From the IMG/VR virus record IMGVR_UViG_3300047550_000422, positions 1 through 30,540 of that record: a stretch of DNA of 30,540 nucleotides. One strand, 5' to 3'. The stretch is from a virus. The position numbers and the translations under genes were made by a program. A model generated the notes under the pieces. That model did no database searches. It was given only the letters and a program-made list of their open reading frames with translations, and was not told the origin of the DNA. This document shows, one piece after another, positions 1 to 7,299 of the stretch; position 1 is the stretch's first letter; every line of letters starts with the position of its first letter.

Positions 1-18
1 TATCTGTACTATAGCCAT
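1..18 (-). CDS. 5' end of a probable virion structural gene (partial)
   Basis: An ATG at position 18 opens a minus-strand frame that runs off the left edge; only six residues (MAIVQI) are visible. A good late promoter (46-53) lies 28 bases upstream, so a late gene is expected here. From memory, MA(I/V)VQI is a common start of virion proteins in marine T4-like phages (MAIVQISRIQ...), but six residues cannot prove it. There is no clear Shine-Dalgarno sequence. Confidence 0.45.
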
Positions 19-45
19 AAGATGTAACTTTTAGAATATTACATC

Positions 46-53
46 TATTTATG
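46..53 (-). promoter_or_regulatory. T4-type late promoter (CATAAATA)
   Basis: Minus-strand CATAAATA, one base from the T4 late -10 consensus TATAAATA, in the gap after the nuclease gene and 28 bases upstream of the ATG at 18. The same CATAAATA is found at 4436-4443 and 28331-28338, always intergenic, which supports it as this phage's late promoter. Confidence 0.7.
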
Positions 54-72
54 CTTTTTACAGATTAAAGGG

Positions 73-759
73 TCATACAAATTTGCTGTAGTATTGCTCT
101 AGTCTTTGGTACCAAACGTTAGTCCAATGATCAAATTCTGTCCCTTCGACAATGAACTCTTGGTAGATATTATCTGCGGTACACATGAAAATAACACCCT
201 TACGTATGTCAGTTTTATATGTTTCGTTATGGGCCGTTGCATATGCGGCTAACTGAATGAAATAGTCATCAATCCATTCTTTTTTCTTCAACTTATTACT
301 TTGCTTATGGTCCATAATAGCAGGGCTACCGTCATGAACTCCTACCAAATCCGTTGTTCCTGCATAGACCTCAGGGAAATACAGACTAACTTCTGTCCCC
401 CAAAACTCATTACATTTACTAAGTCCCTGAGTAATAATGCTATGAGCCATTTGATGACTTTGTAGACTATATGGGTTGCTACCTGGTTCACCTGTTTGGC
501 CAGTCTTTACATAGTTTTCTAACCACTTGTGCATTCTAGTGCCTCGCCCTGCGGCCTCAGTGGTGATTGCTTGCGCTTGTTGCTCACCCACACGTTTGCG
601 CCATTCACGTAATGCTTGTTTCTTTTCTTCTGATTTAGTTGCATCAAGTATTGTAGTAACACTTGGTACTCTAAACCCGTCTGGGGTCACATATTTTCTA
701 GACCCGTCAATTGTTTCTTTTTTAAGTTCTAAGTAATTAAATTTATTAGGATTGTACAT
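73..759 (-). CDS. PD-(D/E)XK exonuclease, RecB/Cas4-like
   Basis: 228 residues from the ATG at 759. It has the motifs of RecB/lambda-exonuclease-like nucleases in order: a helix with GTRMHKWLE (His77), Glu123 in GTEVSLYF, Asp137 in AGTTDLVG, D-x-K in IMDHKQS (Asp150, Lys152), and the QLAAYA motif (169-174). The family cuts DNA with Mg2+ bound at the Asp/Glu-x-Lys site; in a phage it may act in recombination or host DNA breakdown. An ATG pair at 786/783 would add nine residues and overlap the previous gene by 41 bases; I prefer 759 because the overlap is shorter, although neither start has a strong ribosome site. The fold call is firm; the exact role is inferred. Confidence 0.8.
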   Translation of the reverse strand: MYNPNKFNYLELKKETIDGSRKYVTPDGFRVPSVTTILDATKSEEKKQALREWRKRVGEQQAQAITTEAAGRGTRMHKWLENYVKTGQTGEPGSNPYSLQSHQMAHSIITQGLSKCNEFWGTEVSLYFPEVYAGTTDLVGVHDGSPAIMDHKQSNKLKKKEWIDDYFIQLAAYATAHNETYKTDIRKGVIFMCTADNIYQEFIVEGTEFDHWTNVWYQRLEQYYSKFV

Positions 760-1543
760 TTTTATCTTTGTTATACCAAGCATCATTCACATGTAACCAA
801 AATTGATAACTTGGAGAATTGTCTGTGCTGTCTACATATTTTTTTAAGTTGACATAGTTACTGTTGATAGGTTTTATTTCTTTAAATCTTTCTAACATAG
901 TGTCATAACAATATTTTGCTACAACATTCTGAGCCATAACACCGTCATGTTGACACGCAGTTTTATCCATACCCTTTGTTAGATAATAAAAATCTTCTAC
1001 TTTATTTGGATCTTTATAAACAGCGTTGAATAGATTAGGATAATTGTTTTGAATTAACATTAATGATTGATAGTGATCAGCCATATAGTTTGTGGTAAAA
1101 TAATTTATATTATTGGCTCTAAGTAAATTTATAACAGACAACCAATGTAACAACTTTCTACGTTCCATATAGTAAACACCGGTGTTATCAATGTGTTCGT
1201 ATATTACCCGTTCAATCGGTTCATCTCCATAGCATGCTAAATTTTTTAGATCACCTACGGTAATTCCTTTGTAGTTTGTTACAAACTCTTCTCTTCTTAG
1301 TGCTTGTGTAAATGCAATAATAAAAAAGGGTTTAGAATTAGTTGATTGATTAAGATAAAAATATTCTGCAACTCTTCTATATATTGAATCGTTACCACAA
1401 CCCTTAACACCCAAATTAACTATAGGTACATTTAGTTTTTGTGCAAGTAAAGCAGGCCATCCTTGTGTAGTAGGATCATCTAAACCTTGACAATATGTAT
1501 AACTGCAACCTACTGTGACTAAATGCGATATTTCTAATGCCAT
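746..1543 (-). CDS. SGNH/GDSL-hydrolase-like protein
   Basis: 265 residues from the ATG at 1543, one base after the iscA stop codon, with an upstream GGAAAG. An in-frame start at 1573 would run into iscA. The N-terminus carries an SGNH block I variant, VTVGCSYTYCQG (Gly12-Cys13-Ser14 in place of GDS), followed by a conserved Gly and Asn in NLGVKGCGNDS (44-53). This is the arrangement of phage-encoded SGNH-like proteins. A C-terminal TACQHDGVMAQN may provide the His/Asp pair but does not match the usual DxxH spacing. Family members are esterases or acyl/acetyl hydrolases acting on sugars or lipids; the substrate cannot be read from the sequence. A second, more canonical SGNH protein is at 17639-18043. 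Confidence 0.6.
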   Translation of the reverse strand: MALEISHLVTVGCSYTYCQGLDDPTTQGWPALLAQKLNVPIVNLGVKGCGNDSIYRRVAEYFYLNQSTNSKPFFIIAFTQALRREEFVTNYKGITVGDLKNLACYGDEPIERVIYEHIDNTGVYYMERRKLLHWLSVINLLRANNINYFTTNYMADHYQSLMLIQNNYPNLFNAVYKDPNKVEDFYYLTKGMDKTACQHDGVMAQNVVAKYCYDTMLERFKEIKPINSNYVNLKKYVDSTDNSPSYQFWLHVNDAWYNKDKNVQS

Positions 1544-1544
1544 C

Positions 1545-1871
1545 TTATACTCTGAAACTTTCCCCGCACCCACAACGATCCTTTTCGTTTGGATTTATAA
1601 ATTCAAAGCCTTCGTTAAGGCCTTTCTTTTGATAGTCCATAGTGCAACCATTTAAATAGGGCATTGATCTTCCGTCTATCCAAACTTTTACACCAAATGA
1701 TTCATGTACGAATTGGTCACGTGTAACAGGAGCAACATCAACATATTCTAATGTGTATGCTAGACCACTGCATCCAGTAGTCTTTACTCCAACACGTATC
1801 CCTAAACCTTTACCACGTTTATCTAATTGTTGTTGTATTTTGGTTGCAGCGGTTTCTGTAAGAGATATCAT
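1545..1871 (-). CDS. iscA: IscA-type iron-sulfur cluster assembly protein
   Basis: 108 residues from ATG 1871, almost exactly the length of bacterial IscA (107). The three cluster- or iron-binding cysteines are in their canonical places: Cys34 in TTGCSGLAY, and Cys100 and Cys102 in the C-terminal CGCGESF. The segment KKGLNEGFEFINPN is also typical of IscA. The family is an A-type carrier that receives Fe or Fe-S units and passes them to apoproteins in the cytoplasm. A longer frame to 1922 adds 17 residues absent from the family, so I use the internal ATG. An extra Cys76 is unusual. In this phage it could help mature Fe-S proteins such as the radical-SAM enzyme encoded at 13-15 kb, or support host metabolism (inference). 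Confidence 0.92.
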   Translation of the reverse strand: MISLTETAATKIQQQLDKRGKGLGIRVGVKTTGCSGLAYTLEYVDVAPVTRDQFVHESFGVKVWIDGRSMPYLNGCTMDYQKKGLNEGFEFINPNEKDRCGCGESFRV

Positions 1872-1923
1872 ACAAATATTTATTTGATTGAATAGTGTAA
1901 CACTATTCTTAGTGAAAGTCAAA

Positions 1924-2253
1924 TTATTGGGTAGGCATTGCAGATTGTGCCATCTGCGCTACTACTTGCTTACTTTGGTCTTGTGGCATCTCAGTTGATG
2001 ATGCTTGGCCTTTAAATACAACCTTATCGCCTTGTATGTTAGAGATAACATTTTTCAATGGGGGTTGCTTAATCATATTATACAAATCTTTTGGATCAAG
2101 TATAATATCGTATCTTTGAAAATAATCTAATAACTTATCCAATGACCAATTAGGTTGGATCTTACCATTATCTAAGTCCGTTTTTAATTGGTCAGTGGCT
2201 GCAACTATTTTAGTTGCTAGTGCGTTTTGTTCGTCAAATTCAAAGAGGCGCAT
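1924..2253 (-). CDS. Uncharacterised protein (109 aa), starts MRLFEF
   Basis: Not recognised. A 109-residue soluble, mostly helical-looking protein with no transmembrane segment, ending in a Gln/Ala/Met-rich, probably disordered tail. It follows the 2257-2982 gene after only three bases and shares its MRL start, so the two are probably co-transcribed and may act together, possibly in the virion. A GAGG-like site in AAAGAGGTAACTC precedes the ATG. Confidence 0.6.
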   Translation of the reverse strand: MRLFEFDEQNALATKIVAATDQLKTDLDNGKIQPNWSLDKLLDYFQRYDIILDPKDLYNMIKQPPLKNVISNIQGDKVVFKGQASSTEMPQDQSKQVVAQMAQSAMPTQ

Positions 2254-2256
2254 GAG

Positions 2257-2982
2257 TTACCTCTTTGCACGACCTACCCCACCCATCGGAGTTGCTTCAG
2301 GTTCTTCAGCAGGAGCCGCAGCTGCACCTTCATCGCCTGCCATTGGAGGCACTGCAGGTTCAACTTCAGTTGCACTTGCATCTACTGAAACTTCTTCTTC
2401 ACCTGGAGCAGGCATACCACCAGCGGCTGCACCAAATGCATCGGCAGCAGGTGCACCACCTGTTAATGTATCTCTAGCAGCCTTCATCTGTGTGAATGCT
2501 TCTTTTAGTGCGGCACTCAATGCATCTAATTGACCGGTTACTAGTTCGTTATAACCCTGTGCTTCGGTCACACCAATCTCTGACTCAATGCTGTCAACAA
2601 GAGCAGGAAGTTCTTTAACTTGCATTTGACCGATATCTTCAAGCATCTTCTGTACTGTATCTACCATATCTTGTGCGGCAAGAACAACTTGTGACTTTTC
2701 AACTTCTTCGTTTTCTACAACAATGCGTGTAGGTGTTTTCATCAACTCTTGGAAGTGTTGACGTAGTGCTTGTTCCATAAACACTAACTTCATGTAAGGA
2801 GCACTACCTTGATTCTTATAAAAGTCAGGTGACTTCTGTGCTTCTTGCATTAGTGAAGAAACTCTATTAAGCATTGTTTTTGTTTTAATCTTATCCAACT
2901 TTGAGGTGTTGATACTCATCTCAAAATTTTCTTTCAATGCTGTAGTAGCATAGTTCTTGTGTTCTAAATCTGTTAGTCTCAT
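2257..2982 (-). CDS. Probable virion-associated protein with Ala/Pro-rich tail
   Basis: 241 residues. The first ~160 are predicted helical (many heptad-like Leu/Met/Val positions around 85-160). The last ~75 are a low-complexity Ala/Gly/Pro/Glu tail (TGGAPAADAFG..., PAEEPEATPMGG), the kind of tail seen on many uncharacterised virion and assembly proteins of T4-like marine phages. No enzymatic motif is visible. Late-promoter-like sequences lie upstream at 3009-3016 and 3079-3086, fitting late expression. A scaffold, head or internal role is inference. Confidence 0.6.
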   Translation of the reverse strand: MRLTDLEHKNYATTALKENFEMSINTSKLDKIKTKTMLNRVSSLMQEAQKSPDFYKNQGSAPYMKLVFMEQALRQHFQELMKTPTRIVVENEEVEKSQVVLAAQDMVDTVQKMLEDIGQMQVKELPALVDSIESEIGVTEAQGYNELVTGQLDALSAALKEAFTQMKAARDTLTGGAPAADAFGAAAGGMPAPGEEEVSVDASATEVEPAVPPMAGDEGAAAAPAEEPEATPMGGVGRAKR

Positions 2983-3008
2983 AGTATGTTTTTCCAGTCC
3001 TGATATAG

Positions 3009-3016
3009 TATTTATC
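3009..3016 (-). promoter_or_regulatory. Late promoter candidate (GATAAATA)
   Basis: GATAAATACTAT on the minus strand in the gap before the 2257-2982 gene, 27 bases from its ATG. It differs from the CATAAATA copies at one base and shares the ATAAATACTAT extension with the copy at 28331-28338. Confidence 0.6.
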
Positions 3017-3028
3017 TGAATCCTATAA

Positions 3029-3502
3029 TTATTTAGGTTGCGTATTGGTGAACTTACTGCTCTGCCAATGTCTAGATATATTTATATAGTTATTAATCTC
3101 ATTAACCATTGCTGTTCTTTTACGCTTACCCTCTTGCAATTTGGCTAAAAAGATAAGTTTAGTGTCATTATCCTTTGCTTTACTAAGCAATTTTTTCTGT
3201 TGGGCTATAATCAAGTCCAAACTGCTGATAAGCAAATCAAGTTCTTCAATACGTTTAGTTTCAGTAATCTTTTTATACTTATCAAATATGCACCAGGTGA
3301 ATGCATTCTTTTTGGATGAGAATGTATGCTCTTCTGTAACGGTAAATGGGATAACTTTAAAGTATCCTGAGGGTTGAGGTTCTACCCGATACTTATTAAA
3401 GAGTTCATAACTTCCGTCCTCGCAATCAACTATAAAAACTTCAGATAATTCTGAGGTTAGTTGTTTGACTAAAAACTTCTCTATTTTCTTTTGGTCTGTC
3501 AT
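3029..3502 (-). CDS. Uncharacterised protein (157 aa) with coiled-coil C-terminus
   Basis: Not recognised. The N-terminal ~80 residues look alpha/beta (VFIVDCEDGSYELFNKYRV..., FKVIPFTV). Residues ~80-140 are a charged helical stretch rich in Lys/Leu/Ile (RIEELDLLISSLDLIIAQQ...), consistent with a coiled coil. The ATG at 3502 overlaps the previous stop as ATGA (3499-3502), so translation is probably coupled to the 149-residue protein upstream. Confidence 0.6.
   Translation of the reverse strand: MTDQKKIEKFLVKQLTSELSEVFIVDCEDGSYELFNKYRVEPQPSGYFKVIPFTVTEEHTFSSKKNAFTWCIFDKYKKITETKRIEELDLLISSLDLIIAQQKKLLSKAKDNDTKLIFLAKLQEGKRKRTAMVNEINNYINISRHWQSSKFTNTQPK
3079..3086 (-). promoter_or_regulatory. 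Possible late promoter inside the upstream gene (TATAAATA)
   Basis: A perfect T4 late -10 octamer on the minus strand, but inside the 3' end of the 3029-3502 gene where it encodes Tyr-Ile-Asn-Ile. It would give a leader of about 90 bases for the 2257-2982 gene. Chance occurrence in AT-rich coding DNA is quite possible. Confidence 0.35.
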
Positions 3503-3948
3503 AATAGTTTAAAGTATATATTCCTTAATTCGGGTGACGTATCTAAAAATGTAGGAAGTTGAATCCATTCTGTACCGCATTTTATCATGGGTATACCTTC
3601 ACAGTCATTGTACAGTGCGCCCAGTTCTTCTATCCCATTTTCAAACACACTAGAATGCTGAACCTCAAAGTCAAATTTCCACACTGGATAAGTTTCATCT
3701 TCTTGTTGTTGGTATAAAAAACCAAAGTTTTCAAATTCGTCAAATCTTACATCAACCCTTACAGGTGATGATACTATTTCAGGTTGTGACCTTAATGATA
3801 TAGCCTGTAATACTGTATCGAAATTAGATTGTGTGTTTCTTTTATGTAGCCACTGCTTAGGATCCGCATCTATAGGTGGTTTAGCCCTATTAGGTACTCC
3901 TGTATTTGTAATGTCAAATAACGTATAACAGCATAATCTGTGCGGCAT
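3499..3948 (-). CDS. Conserved phage protein of unknown function (149 aa)
   Basis: 149 residues starting MPHRLCCYTLFDITNTGV. From memory, proteins with this start (MP.RLCCY.LFDIT.TGV) are widespread in marine T4-like phages and have no assigned function. The N-terminal part holds a Cys-Cys pair, followed by an N/Q/S-rich stretch; there are no membrane segments. The only gene read into it from upstream ends in a strong terminator at 3966-3993, so it needs its own promoter. A TCTAAATA sits almost at the ATG (about 3951-3958), too close for a usual leader. It is coupled by ATGA to the 3029-3502 gene. Confidence 0.65.
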   Translation of the reverse strand: MPHRLCCYTLFDITNTGVPNRAKPPIDADPKQWLHKRNTQSNFDTVLQAISLRSQPEIVSSPVRVDVRFDEFENFGFLYQQQEDETYPVWKFDFEVQHSSVFENGIEELGALYNDCEGIPMIKCGTEWIQLPTFLDTSPELRNIYFKLL

Positions 3949-3965
3949 GCTGTATTTAGAGAGGT

Positions 3966-3993
3966 AAAAAAACCCGAGAATAAATCTCGGGTT
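3966..3993 (-). terminator. Rho-independent terminator
   Basis: On the minus strand, the stem AACCCGAGA/TCTCGGGTT (9 bp) with a five-base loop is followed directly by a run of seven T, starting 25 bases after the stop of the 4018-4389 gene. It is a textbook intrinsic terminator and separates that highly ordered late unit from the next gene. Confidence 0.92.
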
Positions 3994-4017
3994 CTTTGTG
4001 TCAACTCAAACTAAAGA

Positions 4018-4389
4018 TTAGTTTGTGAATGTTGCTGTTGCGGTAACTGTTGAAGTACCACCAGTTGCTGTGTCAACTGCGGCTGCAAGAGTAGCAGTAG
4101 TCCAACCACCTGTTGGATATACAGCAAGCGCCAATGTGTCAGTTGTTGTGTCAGTAAATTCATAGATATGAATTGTTGCTAACTGTTCAACTGTCTGAAT
4201 CACTTGTGAAGCGATAGTTGTGTTTGCCGCAACGCCTGCCAACTCGATTGTGAAGAAGTCAAGTTTTGGACCTTGTGGCTGAACTGTTAATCCTGAAGAA
4301 ACAGCATTAACTGCGCCGGTTGTATAATCTGGCTGATCAAGCCATAGAACTGGTTGAAAGTCACCATGTGTACGTGTAAATTGTGCCAT
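4018..4389 (-). CDS. Probable virion structural protein (123 aa)
   Basis: 123 residues, very rich in Thr, Ala, Val and Gly, with alternating beta-strand patterns (TIASQVIQTVEQLATIHIYEF, TSTVTATATF) and almost no Lys. This composition is typical of small capsid-decoration or tail structural proteins. It forms a monocistronic unit: a late promoter at 4436-4443 in front, a long leader, and a strong terminator behind. That arrangement suits a protein made late and in large amounts. No family is identified with certainty. Confidence 0.65.
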   Translation of the reverse strand: MAQFTRTHGDFQPVLWLDQPDYTTGAVNAVSSGLTVQPQGPKLDFFTIELAGVAANTTIASQVIQTVEQLATIHIYEFTDTTTDTLALAVYPTGGWTTATLAAAVDTATGGTSTVTATATFTN

Positions 4390-4435
4390 TTTGTTTTTCC
4401 TTTAGTTAGTTTGAACCCCACGAGGTTCATACTAT

Positions 4436-4443
4436 TATTTATG
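4436..4443 (-). promoter_or_regulatory. T4-type late promoter (CATAAATA)
   Basis: CATAAATAATAG on the minus strand, intergenic, 47 bases before the ATG of the 4018-4389 gene. The leader between contains the inverted repeat GAACCTCGTGGGGTTC (about 4413-4428), which may form a small 5' hairpin in the mRNA. Confidence 0.75.
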
Positions 4444-4472
4444 CCTGATCCAAAAAAACGTTGGATTAGGTA

Positions 4473-5621
4473 TTAACGGCCGGCTAGATTTTGGCGACTA
4501 AAGCCCATACGGTCTACAAATTTAAGACCCTGTGCAACGAATCCCTCTTGGGTTTCGGTACCGTCTTGTAAATAGCCCTTGACAGGGCTAGATTTTGCAG
4601 CCTGATCTAACTGTTTTACAACGTTCATCTTAAGATTGTAAATAGCGATCCATATAGTAAATGCACCTAATAACCCTTCAGCATTCTCAGCAAAGTGTTT
4701 ATCTATCTTTGCTCTCATACTGTCGGTCATGGGTCTTGACGCAACGTAATCTTTAAAGCCATCAAGTAAATTACTCAAATCACCTGATACTATTCGCTTA
4801 TTAATATACGTAGTGAATAGTTGATTAAACGTATTACGTGCCTGAGGAGCAGTAGTCATCAACTGCTGTACTGCTCCTCCGTATTGGTTGATTGCTTTTT
4901 TGACTTCGTTCACTAGTCCTGCGTCTAGTTTAAGTTTAGGAGTTATAGGCATCTTACTAGGAACTATAGCGATATTGCTATTATTCTGTAACTTGCCTAT
5001 AGTTCCGTTTAACGGAGTCGCTTGATCGGTTGAGGCAGCGTCAGCGGGTATGAATTGGTGTACTGCAATACCAGCAGTTTTACCCTTCATTAGTTTGCCA
5101 ACTTCACTATTAGGATCCACTGTGTATGTTATACCATTAGGATTAGCCCTAAAGGTGTATACACCGTCTTTTTCTTCTAATGGTTGGCTAAACAATAAGT
5201 CGCCCCAATAGAATCCTTTACCTTTATCTGCCTTCTCAAGCCCAGGCCATATTTCAGCAATCAACTGGTGTAAACCTGTACGGTCTACTCCACGTGCCTG
5301 ATCATATTGAACAAACTGTTCGGGACTGAACACTTGTCTGCCCGTACCGTCTTTCTTATTAAACATATGTTTGTCCATGATGGAAAACTTACCGTTTACC
5401 CCACGTCCAAATATCAATGCAGGATAACCGTCCCACTTGATAGTAACTGTATCAGGTGTCTTAACAGTTTTCTGTATTGCATCTAACGCACGATTTGCAC
5501 CCTGTAAGTCACCTAAGAATACCAAATCTTCAGGATGGTCTAGGTGACCCTTATCTTCAGTGACGATTTCTAGGGCACTAATCTTACGTGCTAATGCTGA
5601 TAGGCTTTCTGCTAAGTTCAT
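4473..5621 (-). CDS. Large phage protein with ligase-like KWDG motif (DUF6267-like)
   Basis: 382 residues. It resembles, from memory, the DUF6267-type proteins of T4-like phages, which share 'EDL(V/I)', 'T(I/T)KWDG(S/A/Y)PA' and 'GDL(L/M)F' motifs. Here these are HPEDLVF (29-35), TIKWDGYPALIFG (60-72) and YWGDLLFS (138-145). KWDG matches KxDG, motif I of the covalent nucleotidyltransferases (DNA/RNA ligases and capping enzymes) where Lys (here Lys62) takes AMP or GMP. A carboxylate after a Gly in motif III (GDLLF) is also compatible. Whether the protein is catalytically active is unknown. It overlaps the upstream gene by ATGA (5618-5621), so the two are coupled. The C-terminal ~150 residues are helical and unassigned. 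Confidence 0.65.
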   Translation of the reverse strand: MNLAESLSALARKISALEIVTEDKGHLDHPEDLVFLGDLQGANRALDAIQKTVKTPDTVTIKWDGYPALIFGRGVNGKFSIMDKHMFNKKDGTGRQVFSPEQFVQYDQARGVDRTGLHQLIAEIWPGLEKADKGKGFYWGDLLFSQPLEEKDGVYTFRANPNGITYTVDPNSEVGKLMKGKTAGIAVHQFIPADAASTDQATPLNGTIGKLQNNSNIAIVPSKMPITPKLKLDAGLVNEVKKAINQYGGAVQQLMTTAPQARNTFNQLFTTYINKRIVSGDLSNLLDGFKDYVASRPMTDSMRAKIDKHFAENAEGLLGAFTIWIAIYNLKMNVVKQLDQAAKSSPVKGYLQDGTETQEGFVAQGLKFVDRMGFSRQNLAGR

Positions 5622-7018
5622 CTGAATCTACGAATTTTAGTTTTTGATTCTGCTACCTTCTTTTCAGGCTGTGCTGTTGTAGCAGGTCTGTCAACGAATC
5701 CTGGCTTTTCTGCTGGTGCCGCACTAGGTGCTTTAGCATCAAGTCCTTGTGTAGGTGTCCCTGTTGTCAATTCTTTCATTGTTTCAGCATAGAGTTTAGC
5801 ATCGACACCCTTAAGTCTAGCCATTGTACTCTTCACCAACTCAGCCATTTGATGACTATTCATTGCAGCCTGTGCTGGTTGAGCAGCCGCTTGTGATTGT
5901 GCAGCCTGTGCAGGTTCTGCTGCCTTTTCAGCGCCTGCTGTAGCACCCGCATCAGCACCTTTACCTACAATATTTGCGGCGCCGGCTGGTACATTGCCTT
6001 TAGAAACTGCATAACTTACTTGTGCTAATTTTTCTAATGCTCCACGACCACGATCTTTAGCATATGTTGCTTGTACGGCATCAATACCTTTATCTATAAC
6101 TGCTTGATTTACTGCATAATTGACACCCTTCATATACTGTGGGTACCATTGATTTTTTAAGTATTGAGAAATACTAATCTTACCAGTATTACCTGCTTCT
6201 AAAATGCTTTCGAAAATGTTATTAAGTTTTACATAACGTGATTCTACTATCATGTATTTCTTGCTAGTAGACTCTAACAATACTGACAATCCTAAATCAG
6301 TCCATGTTAAACCTGCACCTTCAATCAGCATATTCAAGTAATAAATCTTCCAACCTTCTTTTAATCCTGCTGGGTTCAAGTCAAGACGTTGACCTGCACG
6401 TAATTTCTGAATAGCGGCAGTTGCGAAATTAGGATCAGCATTCTTCTTTAATACATACTCCGCAGTCTTTAATGCGTTGCCCCACTCAGGATAATCTTTA
6501 CGGTCAGCCATAAAGTTAACTAACTCTTTAGTCAAAGCAATCTTTTGCGCCTTGTCAGTTACCTGACTTAATTGCTGTGACACACCCTTAACATAGTTAT
6601 TTAAATTCTGTGTAGATTGTTGCTGTTGCTTGTACTTTCCTGTAGCCATGTTTGTGCCTGTTTTAGGCAACCCGCCAGCTGCAGGAGCAGTTGTTGCAGT
6701 AGGAGCAGTTGGTGCTGTGGGTGCAGTAGCACTAGGTATAGTTGGTTCGGGCTTTACGCCTGCCGGGTTAACTGGTGAGGCAGTTTTTGTTCTAGCATCT
6801 CTCATTTTTGGATCAACTAATCCACCCTCAATAGATGTTTCCAATGAAGATATTGCGTCACCTACGAAATCCTTAATGAACATATCCTGAGCCATTTGCT
6901 GTTGTAGTGTTTTACCACCTGCTTGGCCAGTCATTTTCTTAAGAGCCGCAGAACCATAGTCTCCTATTAAACTGCTTAGTCTAAGTTCTTCAAGTTTTTT
7001 GAATTCATCTAGTTTCAT
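5618..7018 (-). CDS. Uncharacterised large protein with Ala/Pro/Thr-rich linkers
   Basis: 466 residues. Layout: helical N-terminus (1-60), a low-complexity Pro/Ala/Thr linker (~82-120, repeats of TAP/PTA), a Gln-rich stretch, a central helical domain (~135-345), a second Ala/Gln linker (~350-390), and a basic C-terminus ending KIRRFR. There are no catalytic motifs or membrane segments. Linkers of this type are frequent in phage virion and ejected proteins. The ATGA overlap with the KWDG protein downstream suggests the two act together; function is unknown. Confidence 0.6.
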   Translation of the reverse strand: MKLDEFKKLEELRLSSLIGDYGSAALKKMTGQAGGKTLQQQMAQDMFIKDFVGDAISSLETSIEGGLVDPKMRDARTKTASPVNPAGVKPEPTIPSATAPTAPTAPTATTAPAAGGLPKTGTNMATGKYKQQQQSTQNLNNYVKGVSQQLSQVTDKAQKIALTKELVNFMADRKDYPEWGNALKTAEYVLKKNADPNFATAAIQKLRAGQRLDLNPAGLKEGWKIYYLNMLIEGAGLTWTDLGLSVLLESTSKKYMIVESRYVKLNNIFESILEAGNTGKISISQYLKNQWYPQYMKGVNYAVNQAVIDKGIDAVQATYAKDRGRGALEKLAQVSYAVSKGNVPAGAANIVGKGADAGATAGAEKAAEPAQAAQSQAAAQPAQAAMNSHQMAELVKSTMARLKGVDAKLYAETMKELTTGTPTQGLDAKAPSAAPAEKPGFVDRPATTAQPEKKVAESKTKIRRFR

Positions 7019-7021
7019 GTG

Positions 7022-7255
7022 TTATTTCCTTAAGGATTTTGAAAATCTTTTTTGATCTTTACTTTTTATAGCACTAAGGAGTTTCTTTTCCAGCAGTTCT
7101 GCCTTTTCGGGGTCATATTTTCTATTGATTAATTCAATAAGATTAATGGCGCTGGTTATCACATTTAGAGCCCTAGATTCAATCACATGATTAATATCTC
7201 GGTTGGCCCCAATAGACTCTAATTCTTCCAATAGGCTTCTTGTTTTCTTTTGCAT
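7022..7255 (-). CDS. Small helical basic protein (77 aa)
   Basis: Not recognised. 77 residues, all predicted helical, strongly charged, with a Lys/Arg-rich C-terminus (KSKDQKRFSKSLRK). It lies three bases upstream of the 466-residue protein gene and is probably co-transcribed with it. An ACTAAATA at 7276-7283, 21 bases upstream, could be a weak late promoter. Confidence 0.55.
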   Translation of the reverse strand: MQKKTRSLLEELESIGANRDINHVIESRALNVITSAINLIELINRKYDPEKAELLEKKLLSAIKSKDQKRFSKSLRK

Positions 7256-7299
7256 ATATGTTAAGATCCTATTAGTATTTAGTCAAAACGATGACAATT

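Noticed and set aside
1877-1884. AATAAATA resembling a late promoter before iscA
   Set aside because: It is only six bases from the iscA ATG, so transcription would start within the gene; more likely AT-rich chance.
2195-2533. 112-residue plus-strand open frame, Ala/Ser-rich
   Set aside because: It is the antisense shadow of the Ala/Pro-rich tail of the 2257-2982 gene; it has no ribosome site and low-complexity composition.
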